In this document: piece by piece, positions 9,955 to 18,997 of the stretch | Numbering within the stretch: position 1 is the stretch's first letter | Layout: each line of letters begins with the position of its first letter | Assembly: GCF_048571125.1 (NCBI RefSeq) | Contig: NZ_CP182343.1 | Location: forward strand, 2,294,001 to 2,358,000 | DNA: 64,000 nt | Direction: 5' to 3' | From: Arcobacter siniprincipis | Lineage (GTDB): Bacteria > Campylobacterota > Campylobacteria > Campylobacterales > Arcobacteraceae | Program-made: the position numbers and the translations under genes | Notes under the pieces: generated by a model | What the model was told of the DNA's origin: nothing | The model's input: the letters and a program-made list of their open reading frames with translations, nothing else | The model's database searches: none

Positions 9955-10011
9955 ATTTACTCCATTTTTTTAATTATATATTTTAACATATCTTTTATTA
10001 CAAGGTATCCT

Positions 10012-10695
10012 ATGGATTATAATCTAGTAAACCAACTTAGAAGTTTCACTTTACTTTATGCCGAAGATGAAATTGGTATTCAAAATAATATTTTTGAGAT
10101 TCTTGATTGTATGTTTAAAAACATATATCTAGCAAAAGATGGAGAGGAAGCTTATAAGCTATACTTAGAGAAAAAACCTGACTTAATAATTACAGATATT
10201 AAAATGCCAAAAATGACAGGACTCGAACTAGTCAAAAAAATCAGAGAATCTAATCCAAAGGTGCGAGTAATAATTACTTCTGCACATACTGATTTAGAAT
10301 ATCTTTTAGATGCAACAGAACTTCATTTAGTAAAATATATAGTAAAACCAATAACAGAAGAGAAACTAAGCCTTGCATTAAGAGCTTTTATAGATAGTTT
10401 TGAAAATAGCACTATTTTCAACCTCATACCTTTATGGGTTTATGATGAGAGTAAAGCATTAGTAAAAGGTCCAAGTGAAGAGTTTATACTTACAAAAAAA
10501 GAGAATATCTTTTTAAAAATGCTTTTAGTAAAGGGTAGAATCATCACTTACCATGAGATTGAAAATATTCTTTGGGAAGAGACTTCGGTTATGACACAAA
10601 ATGCCCTAAGGCTATTTATCAAAAATTTACGGAAAAAACTCCCTAAAAATATATTAAAAAATATTCAAGGCACAGGATACAGATTAAATATCTAA
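10012..10695 (+). CDS. Two-component response regulator, OmpR-like DNA-binding domain
   Basis: Receiver domain (about 10-130) with acidic pocket Glu18-Asp19, phosphoacceptor Asp62 in IITDIKMP and Lys in VKYIVKPI, followed by a winged-helix DNA-binding domain (about 155-227) ending NIQGTGYRLNI, typical of OmpR/PhoB-type regulators of this phylum. It is transcribed away from the Cache sensor kinase, the most likely partner, with 57 bases between the two starts. Its 3' end overlaps the next gene, on the opposite strand, by 12 bases. It probably controls the TRAP operon; no repeated operator was recognised upstream of dctP. Confidence 0.92.
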   Translation: MDYNLVNQLRSFTLLYAEDEIGIQNNIFEILDCMFKNIYLAKDGEEAYKLYLEKKPDLIITDIKMPKMTGLELVKKIRESNPKVRVIITSAHTDLEYLLDATELHLVKYIVKPITEEKLSLALRAFIDSFENSTIFNLIPLWVYDESKALVKGPSEEFILTKKENIFLKMLLVKGRIITYHEIENILWEETSVMTQNALRLFIKNLRKKLPKNILKNIQGTGYRLNI

Positions 10696-11469
10696 TCCAT
10701 TTTGTCTTATTTTTTTCAACTCTATAAAATATCCATTTGATAAATATACTATAAAAAATACAGCAGAAAAAAGTGCTATAAAAGGTATCATTGACATAAA
10801 ATATAATATCAAAGTTCTAAATCTAAATAGATTTTTTTTACTAGTATATATCTCAAAATATTCCCTAGAACTCAACATTGTAGATGTAACATCAAAATTC
10901 AAAAGCTTATGAAAAAAGTAGTAAATAGGTAAATTAAAAGCAATAATATTTACTAAAGGTATAAAATACAAAGGAATAAAAAGTATAAATAATAACATCA
11001 TCACAACTAAACTTTTAAAAGCAACCCAAAGTGGAGAAATAAGTGAGCCATGACCTTTTAATACTAAATCAGGATAATGCCTTTTTCGTAAAGTCTCTAT
11101 AATCATAGGAGTTAAAAATCCAATTATTATCAAAGTTGTAAAAATAGAAAAAAACAATATAAAAAATGTACCTACAGTAAAAAGTAAAAATCCAGCTAAC
11201 CAAGCAGTTACAGAATAGTGTAAAAGAAAAGTTAAAACATTGACTACCCAAACATAAAAAAATGGAGCATTTGGATCAACTGTAAATTCTTCTCCATTTT
11301 GTACTTGAATAATCACTTGGTCAAGTGAAGAGAGACTATAATCTGCAAAACCCATAAATATAAGAATCATAACAACAACTGTCACCAAAAGAGGAATAAT
11401 AGCAATTTTTAATATTCCAGGGGTAAAAAAATCTTTTAAACTTCTTTTTATCAATTCTACTTCATTCAA
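10684..11469 (-). CDS. EI24/CysZ-like integral membrane protein
   Basis: A 261-residue multi-helix membrane protein of the EI24 domain family, which includes the sulfate permease CysZ. Hydrophobic segments are at about residues 19-41, 70-90, 93-120, 145-170, 170-185 and 220-245. The family signature region ETLRKRHYPDLVLKGHGS sits mid-protein. No sulfate-assimilation gene is adjacent, so a CysZ transport role cannot be claimed. It ends 12 bases inside the response regulator's 3' end and lies 9 bases after the radical SAM gene on the same strand, so the two are probably co-transcribed. Confidence 0.75.
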   Translation of the reverse strand: MNEVELIKRSLKDFFTPGILKIAIIPLLVTVVVMILIFMGFADYSLSSLDQVIIQVQNGEEFTVDPNAPFFYVWVVNVLTFLLHYSVTAWLAGFLLFTVGTFFILFFSIFTTLIIIGFLTPMIIETLRKRHYPDLVLKGHGSLISPLWVAFKSLVVMMLLFILFIPLYFIPLVNIIAFNLPIYYFFHKLLNFDVTSTMLSSREYFEIYTSKKNLFRFRTLILYFMSMIPFIALFSAVFFIVYLSNGYFIELKKIRQNGLDI

Positions 11470-11478
11470 TCCAAATCC

Positions 11479-12354
11479 TTATTTATCAAATCTCGTTCTA
11501 AAAGAACATTTTTGGCAAAGTTCTTCTAAAACTATACCTTTTTTAAAACCATCTTTTATATCATGTACTCTTTTTGATTTTAAAATATTTTCCAAACCAT
11601 TTTCAAAAACATTTCCTAAATCTATACAGGCATCTTTATCCAAACAGCATGGAACAGCTGTTCCATTTGCTAATATTCCAAAATGAGAGTCCAAACCATA
11701 ACAAAAGCCCTTATCAGAGACAAATTCATTTTCCAAACTTGGCCACTCAAAATAATCGTCAAAATTGAAAAATATCTTCCTTGCAACTCTTATATTTTTT
11801 GGTTTTGCCACATAAAATTCATCAATATTTAAAGTCAAATCAAAGTATTCAAAAGCTTTTTCAAAAACTTTTCTATTGAACTCTTTTGCACTTTTTTCTT
11901 CATCAAAATTCCAGATTCTCAAATTTATGAAAAATTCAACTTCTTTTTCCAAGGCATATTTACAAAAATCAAAAATAGGAGTTAAATATTCATCTAAACT
12001 CTTTTTATGAGAGTTTCCATTATATGAATTAATTGAAAAATTTATTTGTTTGATTGCACTATTACACAATGTTTCAAATTGTTCTTCTTTTAAGTTATAT
12101 GCAGTAGTTGTAAGATTGACTTTTAAACCATGTTTTTTACTTATGTCCAAGTATTGATTTAAATTTGATACAACTAATGGATCACCAACTACATGGTATG
12201 CTAACTCTTTTGTAACACTTGAAAGTTCACTATTTATCTTTTCAAACTTATCTAAACTCATTGTTGTACTTGGTAAGTTTTTTGGAGGACAAAATGAACA
12301 TTTTAAATTACAAATATTAGTTATTTCTATATGGACTTTTTTAAACTTTTTTAT
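11479..12354 (-). CDS. Radical SAM/SPASM-like protein with apparent ATA start
   Basis: Radical SAM enzyme. The first ATG in frame (12261) would leave out the cluster motif, but the open frame continues upstream and encodes CNLKCSFC, a clean CX3CX2C SAM-cluster motif (Cys15, Cys19, Cys22 counted from 12354). The frame runs back to a stop just beyond, and the only sensible first codon is ATA at 12354-12352, six bases after AAAGG; the resulting KKFKKVHIEITNICNLKC is the usual start of this family. A C-terminal Cys group (GFCYG, VPCCLDKDAC, ELCQKCSF) resembles a SPASM auxiliary-cluster domain. Substrate unknown. Either a rare ATA start, a start-codon mutation, or a base error. Confidence 0.8.
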   Translation of the reverse strand: MKKFKKVHIEITNICNLKCSFCPPKNLPSTTMSLDKFEKINSELSSVTKELAYHVVGDPLVVSNLNQYLDISKKHGLKVNLTTTAYNLKEEQFETLCNSAIKQINFSINSYNGNSHKKSLDEYLTPIFDFCKYALEKEVEFFINLRIWNFDEEKSAKEFNRKVFEKAFEYFDLTLNIDEFYVAKPKNIRVARKIFFNFDDYFEWPSLENEFVSDKGFCYGLDSHFGILANGTAVPCCLDKDACIDLGNVFENGLENILKSKRVHDIKDGFKKGIVLEELCQKCSFRTRFDK

Positions 12355-12456
12355 GTTTTACCTTTAAATTAATTATTGATTTAGCAATACAATTGAGATA
12401 TTATACACTATTTGATATAATCACACTTTTAAAATATAAAACTAAAAGGAATAGTT

Positions 12457-13764
12457 ATCAAAACTTTCAACACAATAAAACTTTGTTCAGAAATTTTAAA
12501 AGCTCTTGAAGAAGAAGGTTATGAAAAACCAACTGAAGTTCAAGAAAAAGTAATACCTGTATTACTTAAAAATAGTGATGTAATTGCAACTGCACAAAGT
12601 GGTACAGGTAAAACTGCTGCCTTTGTACTTCCTATTTTACAAAAACTTTTTGAAACAAAAGATAATGATTCTACAAATAAAAGAGTTCTTAGAAGTTTGA
12701 TTTTAGTTCCTACACGAGAATTAGCAAAACAAATAGAAAAAAGTATCTCACATTATGGAAGATATTTAGACATAAAACAGACTATTGTTGTGGGGGGATT
12801 AAGTCATAAAGAGCAAATTAGAAAAATAAATGCTGGAATTGATGTACTTGTTGCAACACCAGGAAGACTGCTTGACCATATAAAAACAAAATCTGTAAAC
12901 TTATCAAGTATAAATAATATAGTTCTTGATGAAGCTGATACTATGCTTGAAATGGGATTTTTAAAAGATATTGAACTTATCTTCTCAGAATGTGCAAAAA
13001 CAAGACATATAGGAATGTTCTCTGCAACTATCAATCAAAATATTAAAAAACTTGCAAAAGAGTTTTTACATAAACCAGTTGTAATAGAAGTTTCTTCACA
13101 ACGATCAAGTGTAGATATAATTGAGCAACAAATATATTTAATGGATGAAGATAAAAAAATAGAGTTTTTATCATATCTAATTGGTTCAGAAAATTGGGAA
13201 CAAGTTTTAGTATTCGTAAATACTAAACTAAAAGCAGATGAGATAACAAAACAGTTCAATTTAGATGGACTAAAAACAGCTTGTATCCATGGAGATATAA
13301 AACAACCCGTTCGAGCAAGAGCCTTAGAAGGGTTTAAATCAAAAACATTAAGAGTACTTGTAGCAACTGATATTGCAGCAAGGGGAATTGATATAGAACT
13401 ATTACCAAATGTAGTGAATTTCGAGTTACCTGAAACAACAGTTGATTATACACATAGAATAGGAAGAACAGGACGAGCTGGAAACCCAGGAGTTGCTACA
13501 ACACTATTATGTGTAAAAGAGTATGTACAAATGGCTGAAATAGAAAAAGAGCTAATAATAAATATACCAAAACTTACACACGATGAATATGAACTAAATG
13601 AGAAACAACCAAGAGTTGCAAGATTTAAAACACAATCACTTAGTCAGAAAAAAGGTTTAAGAGATAAAAATAAAAAACCTAAAGACAAAGCTCAGTTACC
13701 AAAAAAAGTAGCAAAAAAGAAAAAAACAACAAAAAGAGACGCAAATAGGACGTTTGGGAGATAA
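12457..13764 (+). CDS. DEAD-box RNA helicase with apparent ATC start
   Basis: ATP-dependent RNA helicase for RNA unwinding, decay or ribosome assembly. All family motifs are in one frame: Q motif (GYEKPTEVQ, about 21-29), Walker A AQSGTGKT (46-53), PTRELA, TPGR, DEAD, SAT, then ARGID and HRIGRTGR, and a Lys-rich tail. The nearest TTG (12697) would delete the Q motif and Walker A, so the start must be upstream. Between the upstream stop and the Q motif there is no ATG, GTG or TTG; ATC at 12457 sits behind AAAGGAATAGTT, the same leader that precedes an ATG at 20524. So the product is predicted at 435 residues with an ATC start. It is divergent from the radical SAM gene, which shows the same oddity. 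Confidence 0.88.
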   Translation: MKTFNTIKLCSEILKALEEEGYEKPTEVQEKVIPVLLKNSDVIATAQSGTGKTAAFVLPILQKLFETKDNDSTNKRVLRSLILVPTRELAKQIEKSISHYGRYLDIKQTIVVGGLSHKEQIRKINAGIDVLVATPGRLLDHIKTKSVNLSSINNIVLDEADTMLEMGFLKDIELIFSECAKTRHIGMFSATINQNIKKLAKEFLHKPVVIEVSSQRSSVDIIEQQIYLMDEDKKIEFLSYLIGSENWEQVLVFVNTKLKADEITKQFNLDGLKTACIHGDIKQPVRARALEGFKSKTLRVLVATDIAARGIDIELLPNVVNFELPETTVDYTHRIGRTGRAGNPGVATTLLCVKEYVQMAEIEKELIINIPKLTHDEYELNEKQPRVARFKTQSLSQKKGLRDKNKKPKDKAQLPKKVAKKKKTTKRDANRTFGR

Positions 13765-13767
13765 GAT

Positions 13768-14097
13768 ATGATGGATATGATTTTAAATGAAAATGATTTA
13801 GTAGTAGGTGCAAGTTTTGAAAATGGAACAATTCAAGACTATGTTGATGAAGCAAACACTTATGGACTAATAAGAATAGAAGATACTACAGTAAATTGGT
13901 TTTTACATAACCAAGATGATGCAAGTGATGAGATGCAGGAATTATATGAAAAAGTAACTGCTAGTGAAAACCATTATATCAAAAATGATTTTGGTGAAGA
14001 GGTTGTACTTTTTGATAAAAAAGGAACTGTTTCATTTGAAGATTTTATTGAAAAAATAGATAAATACTTAGATGTTGAATTAGTAAATGCTTTATAG
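13768..14097 (+). CDS. Small acidic protein of unknown function
   Basis: A 109-residue acidic, soluble protein starting three bases after the helicase stop, with GGGAG seven bases before its ATG, so it is co-transcribed with the helicase. It has no signal peptide, membrane helix or Cys. Sequence alternates short strand-like and helical pieces (ASFENGTIQDYVDEANTYGL; VVLFDKKGTVSFEDFIEKID). I do not recognise the family. The tight link suggests an accessory role to the helicase, but this is inference. Confidence 0.75.
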   Translation: MMDMILNENDLVVGASFENGTIQDYVDEANTYGLIRIEDTTVNWFLHNQDDASDEMQELYEKVTASENHYIKNDFGEEVVLFDKKGTVSFEDFIEKIDKYLDVELVNAL

Positions 14098-14109
14098 CAT
14101 TTTACTAAT
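14079..14109. terminator. Hairpin terminator between convergent genes
   Basis: Arms attagtaaatgct (14079-14091) and agcattttactaat (14096-14109) pair with a 4-base loop and one bulge. It begins inside the end of the plus-strand small gene and stops at the end of the minus-strand exonuclease gene, so it can serve both directions. Confidence 0.7.
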
Positions 14110-14628
14110 TTAGATTTTCATTCTTTTTAGTATCTCAAAAGTTTTACTAACATCATAAGTAGCACTATGATGTTTATTTTCATCAAACTCAATACCATAA
14201 TAAAAACACACTTCATCTAAAGTTGGATTTTTAATTTTGGCATTTTTATTTAAAGCTTTTACAATATGCTTATTCTCTTTCATTGTACAAATATGATTTT
14301 TAAAATTTACAATTTGTCTTAAATGACGAAGCTCAAAACTAATATTGTGAGCAACCAGTGTTTCTGCTCCACCACAAAACTCTACAAACTCTTCATCTTC
14401 TTTAAAATAAGAAGCATAAGAGGAGTTTTGTCTTATTTTTAATATAGATTCAGGGGTAAGTTTATGAACCTCATAAGAGTATGGATTTACAGGATAACGA
14501 GAGAGATAGTATCTATGAAATTTATCACGAACTATATATTCTCCATTTACTACCTCTAATTTTACAGCTGCTGCTTCTATAACATCATGTTCGTTATGGC
14601 TATTTGTTTCAAAGTCTAAAATTATCAT
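14110..14628 (-). CDS. DEDDh 3'-5' exonuclease (DnaQ-like)
   Basis: 172-residue stand-alone exonuclease of the RNase T/DnaQ superfamily. Motif I is DFETN (Asp5, Glu7), motif II VAHNISFELRHL, and motif III HHSATYDVSKT with the His and Asp five residues apart, so the DEDDh set looks complete. The family trims DNA or RNA 3' ends; the real substrate cannot be told. Its ATG overlaps the TGA of the GGDEF-EAL gene by four bases (ATGA), so it is translationally coupled as the last gene of the TonB-receptor operon, an odd companion for a signalling gene. Confidence 0.88.
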   Translation of the reverse strand: MIILDFETNSHNEHDVIEAAAVKLEVVNGEYIVRDKFHRYYLSRYPVNPYSYEVHKLTPESILKIRQNSSYASYFKEDEEFVEFCGGAETLVAHNISFELRHLRQIVNFKNHICTMKENKHIVKALNKNAKIKNPTLDEVCFYYGIEFDENKHHSATYDVSKTFEILKRMKI

Positions 14629-16550
14629 CTAACAACTAAATCTTTTGTTTCAAAAGAAGAAGGAATAGAGAAATAAAAACCTTGAGAGTATTCTATTCCT
14701 AAAGACTCTATTTTATCAAAAATCTCTTTGCTACTAACATATTCAACTATTACTTTTATATTGGCTTCTTTTGCAAAGGCTACAATACTTTTTACCAATA
14801 AAAAGGATACATCATCTTCAAGTATTCGTTTAATAATATTTCCATCAATTTTTATATAATCAGTTTTTATTTCAGTAAGATAAATAAAGTTTGAATATCC
14901 ACTTCCAAAATCATCTATATAAATCTTATATCCCAACTCTTTTAACATAGATAGGTTTTCTTTTGCATCAAGACAAGTCATAATATCTTCATTTTCAACT
15001 AACTCTAAACCCAACCTGTTTGATACGCTTCTATCTTCTGCATAAGTTATTAAAATACTTAAAATAGAATCATTTATTATATCTTGGGGATTTAGATTAA
15101 CATTGATTTTGATTTTTTCATCTTCTAAAAGTCTTTTATAACAAATATCTAAAACACATTTTGTAATATTTCTTAAAATAAATGTACCACGAATAGCAGG
15201 TAAAATCTTATCAGGGGTAATTATTGTCCCATCTTTATCTACTATTCGTAAAAGTGCTTCATAATGTGATATCTCTTTTGTTTGTGTATCAACAATCCCT
15301 TGATAAAAACAAATTACTCTATTCTCATCCATTGCCTCATTTATTTCGCTAATAGACAAACAATTAGCAATTTGATCTTCATTTTCATCATAAATTTCAA
15401 TAGTATTTCTACCTTTGTTTTTTGCACTATATAAAGCAATATCTGCTAGCTTAAAGGCCTCTGAAAAAGTTTTTGATTTAAAAGGAACAAGATTAACTCC
15501 AATAGAAACAGTAATATTAATATAATTTTCATTATTGATATAAAATTTATTTTTCTGGATATTTTTATAAATTCGCTCTATTATGTTTAAAGCACTAGCA
15601 TGGTCATTTCTTCTCGCTTTTGCTAAAATAACAAACTCTTCTCCTCCATACCTAATAACAATATCTTCTTTAGTTCTTGTAGATTTTAGAATTATTTTTG
15701 CCACATCTTTTAATATCTTATCTCCAATATCATGCCCATAAGTATCATTTACTCTTTTGAAAAAATCTATATCAAGGGTAGCTAAAACATAATCATTTAA
15801 ATTAATAAAATCTTCTGATTCTTGTAAATAGTTTCTATTATAAACATTTGTTAACTTATCAATATAAACTACTTTTTTCATAACACTATATTTGAATGTC
15901 TGAATAATTAAGATTATTAAGAAAATAAAAGTAATAAGAATAATTCCAATAATTACATTTTTGATTACAGTAATCATCTCATTGATATCTTCAATCTTAT
16001 TGATTGAAAAATCTATTGCTAAAATAAGTTTCACTTCACCATTTTGAATAATAGGTACAAGGTATGTAATTGATAATTCATGCAAAAGTTTGTGCATTAT
16101 TAATTGAGGTTCTTTAGTCTTATATAAATTAAACCACTTTTCACTTTCTATATCAAATTTTTGATTTATTGTAGCTTTTTCAGCAGGCTTTGAAGCATCA
16201 ACTAAAAATCTAAATATACCTTTTTCATCTTTATATAAAAGGTATGCATATTTTATATTCTTTGTTAAAAGTATTTTTAGATGTTCTTCTATTCTCTTTT
16301 GCAATGCAAAATCTTTTTCTATGTATTTAACATAATCTTCATTTTTAGCATTATTTAATATTCTTTCTATTGAAGTAGCATCATTTCTGGCAATAGAGAT
16401 AACATCAAAAATAGAAATATCAACCATTTTCTTTTCAACTTTATTCTCTAATATCGTAATTCCATATAAAAGCAAAAGCAAAAGGGAAGAAATGAATGCA
16501 GTTAGAAGTATAATCCTTAAAGGATTTTTTATAAATAACTTATCTTTCAT
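14625..16550 (-). CDS. Membrane GGDEF-EAL c-di-GMP signalling protein
   Basis: Makes and/or degrades cyclic di-GMP. From the ATG at 16550 (641 residues): helix at about 7-27, periplasmic sensor of about 165 residues, helix at about 195-217, GGDEF domain with RYGGEEFVIL, then EAL domain. The active GGEEF form suggests cyclase activity. The EAL part keeps YEALLRI, NLNPQDI, ELVENE, DDFGSGYSN, KIDG and QGFYF, but the usual AEGVE is VEYVS, so the second Glu of that loop is missing and hydrolase activity is uncertain. The start at 16550 is chosen over one 24 bases upstream because GGAAG precedes it. It overlaps the preceding gene by 11 bases. Confidence 0.93.
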   Translation of the reverse strand: MKDKLFIKNPLRIILLTAFISSLLLLLLYGITILENKVEKKMVDISIFDVISIARNDATSIERILNNAKNEDYVKYIEKDFALQKRIEEHLKILLTKNIKYAYLLYKDEKGIFRFLVDASKPAEKATINQKFDIESEKWFNLYKTKEPQLIMHKLLHELSITYLVPIIQNGEVKLILAIDFSINKIEDINEMITVIKNVIIGIILITFIFLIILIIQTFKYSVMKKVVYIDKLTNVYNRNYLQESEDFINLNDYVLATLDIDFFKRVNDTYGHDIGDKILKDVAKIILKSTRTKEDIVIRYGGEEFVILAKARRNDHASALNIIERIYKNIQKNKFYINNENYINITVSIGVNLVPFKSKTFSEAFKLADIALYSAKNKGRNTIEIYDENEDQIANCLSISEINEAMDENRVICFYQGIVDTQTKEISHYEALLRIVDKDGTIITPDKILPAIRGTFILRNITKCVLDICYKRLLEDEKIKINVNLNPQDIINDSILSILITYAEDRSVSNRLGLELVENEDIMTCLDAKENLSMLKELGYKIYIDDFGSGYSNFIYLTEIKTDYIKIDGNIIKRILEDDVSFLLVKSIVAFAKEANIKVIVEYVSSKEIFDKIESLGIEYSQGFYFSIPSSFETKDLVVR

Positions 16551-17007
16551 CAAAATCTTCCACAAATTGGTCATAATCTTTTGGTAGTTTGATGTGTTCT
16601 TTGGTTAATCTTGCTTTTATAAAAACAATATTAGGTCTACTTTTATTCCAAAAAAATGCTCCGAAATATTTTCTATTGGAAAGTAATTTTTTATAGTTAT
16701 TAGTAAAGAATAATTTGTTTTCTTGAGAACAACTATTAATATCTTCTTTATTATTTTTAACGAAAACAAAGTTTGAATTTTCACAAGTTTTAGTCAAAAG
16801 AAAATATTTAGAATAAACTCTTTTTTCCATATTAGTTATATTTGGAATAAAAAGCCTAATATCTTCATTTAAAGAACTTTTTGCAATTTTTGCAATAATT
16901 TTTGCTTCTAATTCAATCTCTTTATCATATTCATTGACTAAAAAAGTATATTGAGAAGAAGAAAATAAAGATGAAATAATACTTAATATTAAGATTAGGC
17001 TTTTCAT
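16540..17007 (-). CDS. Small periplasmic protein of the TonB receptor/GGDEF operon (YfiR-like position)
   Basis: A 155-residue exported protein: signal peptide MKSLILILSIISSLFSSSQ, then a soluble domain with two Cys (KTCENSN and NSCSQ) that could form a disulfide. The ATG at 17007 shares its A with the TAA of the receptor gene (TAATG). It is sandwiched between an outer-membrane receptor and a membrane GGDEF-EAL protein, the same layout as YfiR with YfiN, where the periplasmic protein represses the cyclase in a redox-dependent way. Sequence similarity to YfiR is not evident by eye; the role is inferred from position and architecture. Confidence 0.72.
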   Translation of the reverse strand: MKSLILILSIISSLFSSSQYTFLVNEYDKEIELEAKIIAKIAKSSLNEDIRLFIPNITNMEKRVYSKYFLLTKTCENSNFVFVKNNKEDINSCSQENKLFFTNNYKKLLSNRKYFGAFFWNKSRPNIVFIKARLTKEHIKLPKDYDQFVEDFDER

Positions 17008-18902
17008 TAGAATACCCATTTCAGTGTCATAGTAACACTTCTTCCATAATCTTTAAGTGCAAAGTCTTTTTTTGTACTTACATCATAAAAAAGAGATTGA
17101 GTTGATTTATTAAAAATATTCTCACCCTTTAAACTCAGACTTAAATTTTTAGTTACATTATATGTACTACCAATACTTACATCATAGGCACTACCAACAT
17201 GAACATCTTTATAAGAATATGAACTTTTGTAGTTTAATGAAGTAAAATACTCAAACCTTTTATACTCTCCCATATACTTAATGTATCCACCGTCTTGTGA
17301 ATTATTTGCAATCTCACTCAAACTTGTTAAATAATAATTAAGTTTTATTTTATCTTGGTTTGCAAAATTATACTCATAATCAAATATCCAACCATCAGTT
17401 GTAATTTTGTGATCAACATTTACAAAACCATAAGAAGAAAGATATATAAAATCTTTTATAGTAACATGATCATATGTTATTCCAAATTTTGAGTTATCTG
17501 TAGTAAAAACACCTTCAAGAGTGTAGAATCTGTACTTTTGCTCTTTTAATTCTTTGTTAGAAGGTAAAGCAAAATCTATACTATAAAAATCTTGAGGTAC
17601 AGTTGTTATTGTATAAAAACTTTTTAGACCAAAATTTTTATAAGGGGTATAAATAGTTCCTATTCTATAATTACTATTTGTAGAATCTTTTAAAAATCCT
17701 TTTCTTTTGTATTTATCATACTTTGCATTTCCTATAATTATTAAATCATCTTTTATTTTATAATCATCTTGAAATAACACAGAATAAACACTCTCTTCAT
17801 TAAAGTTGTTAAACTCTCCTACATCAATAGAAGTATTTGAATTAATAAGAGTTCTATTATTTACTTCATACTTTTTATTTTCCATGCTTAGTGCAGCTAA
17901 AAAGTTATTGTTTTTATAATTAAATGTTTTTGATAAATATGCATTTGTTTTTGTTAGCTTTAAATCTTCATTATATTTTGTAATATTTTGTAAAGGAGAA
18001 AAAAGATAAGGAATAATTGTAATGCCTTCCTTATTTTCTTCTTCATATTTTCTATTATTTTTCCCAATTGAAAAATTAAATTTTATTGATTTATCATCTA
18101 AAAAATATTTGGTAACATCTAAAAAATAGTTTTTTGAATATATTTCACCACTGTTTGGAGTTATATCTTTTGAGAATCCCATATAGTTATCTTTTCTTAA
18201 ATCACTATACCCAACATTGATACTTGTTGTTTCATTCTTTACATCTAAGTAAAGATATCTCCTATGAGAATCATTTGAAAGTTTTCTGTCTTTATAATCG
18301 GACTCATCTCTTATTTTTGTATTATTTAAATATATTAAATATGACCAATCTGTACCTAATTGAGATGAATAAGTAAATCCATTTGAATTTGTATGATTAT
18401 TAGAAATTTGAGAAGTAATTTCAGCACCATTTTCTTTTTCAGGATTTTTAGTATAAAGTCTTATAAAATATACTCCACTATCATTTCCAAGAGAAAAAGA
18501 ACTTTGTCCATAATATATCTCAACATGATCAATAAAATCTAAAGGTAAATCACCCCAAATAATAAAGGGTGATTTAGTTTGAGCTGAGCTTATTTCATGG
18601 TCATTTATAAAAAACCTAAAAAATCCACTAACAGTTGTTTTACTTCCTGCAAGGGATGGATTAGATACTCCATATCTATTTTTATTTAGTGTAAAAAGGG
18701 GAAGTTCTTTTAAGATATCACTTAATTTATGGTATTGCATAAGTTTCATCTCTTTTTGCGAATAAATACGAACATGCCCCATTTTCTCATCTACAGTTTG
18801 CAATGAGTTTTCAGTGGTTTTTTCATATTGATCAAGTAAAGATTCTAAAGTACTTGAAAATAATGTTGAAAGAAATAAAAAAAGCAATAATAATATTTTC
18901 AT
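17007..18902 (-). CDS. TonB-dependent outer-membrane receptor
   Basis: 631-residue outer-membrane gated channel. Signal peptide about 1-16, a plug domain at about 45-155 (SQKEMKLMQYHKLSDILKEL; VEIYYGQSSFSLGNDSGVY), then a beta-barrel with alternating strands ending in the aromatic KWVF, typical for barrel insertion. It is shorter than most siderophore receptors and has no obvious ligand signature. As first gene of an operon with a periplasmic protein and a c-di-GMP enzyme it may act as a signal receptor rather than only a transporter. Ligand unknown. Confidence 0.9.
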   Translation of the reverse strand: MKILLLLFLFLSTLFSSTLESLLDQYEKTTENSLQTVDEKMGHVRIYSQKEMKLMQYHKLSDILKELPLFTLNKNRYGVSNPSLAGSKTTVSGFFRFFINDHEISSAQTKSPFIIWGDLPLDFIDHVEIYYGQSSFSLGNDSGVYFIRLYTKNPEKENGAEITSQISNNHTNSNGFTYSSQLGTDWSYLIYLNNTKIRDESDYKDRKLSNDSHRRYLYLDVKNETTSINVGYSDLRKDNYMGFSKDITPNSGEIYSKNYFLDVTKYFLDDKSIKFNFSIGKNNRKYEEENKEGITIIPYLFSPLQNITKYNEDLKLTKTNAYLSKTFNYKNNNFLAALSMENKKYEVNNRTLINSNTSIDVGEFNNFNEESVYSVLFQDDYKIKDDLIIIGNAKYDKYKRKGFLKDSTNSNYRIGTIYTPYKNFGLKSFYTITTVPQDFYSIDFALPSNKELKEQKYRFYTLEGVFTTDNSKFGITYDHVTIKDFIYLSSYGFVNVDHKITTDGWIFDYEYNFANQDKIKLNYYLTSLSEIANNSQDGGYIKYMGEYKRFEYFTSLNYKSSYSYKDVHVGSAYDVSIGSTYNVTKNLSLSLKGENIFNKSTQSLFYDVSTKKDFALKDYGRSVTMTLKWVF

Positions 18903-18997
18903 CTAATACCTAGTTTTGTAGTCATATACGCACATAAAGCCAAATTTTAGCCAAAATAAATTTAATTGTTTATTTAAAACATTTAATGTTGCATAAT

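Noticed and set aside
12697..13764. Helicase starting at TTG 12697
   Set aside because: That would remove the Q motif and the Walker A motif, which are intact in the same frame upstream.
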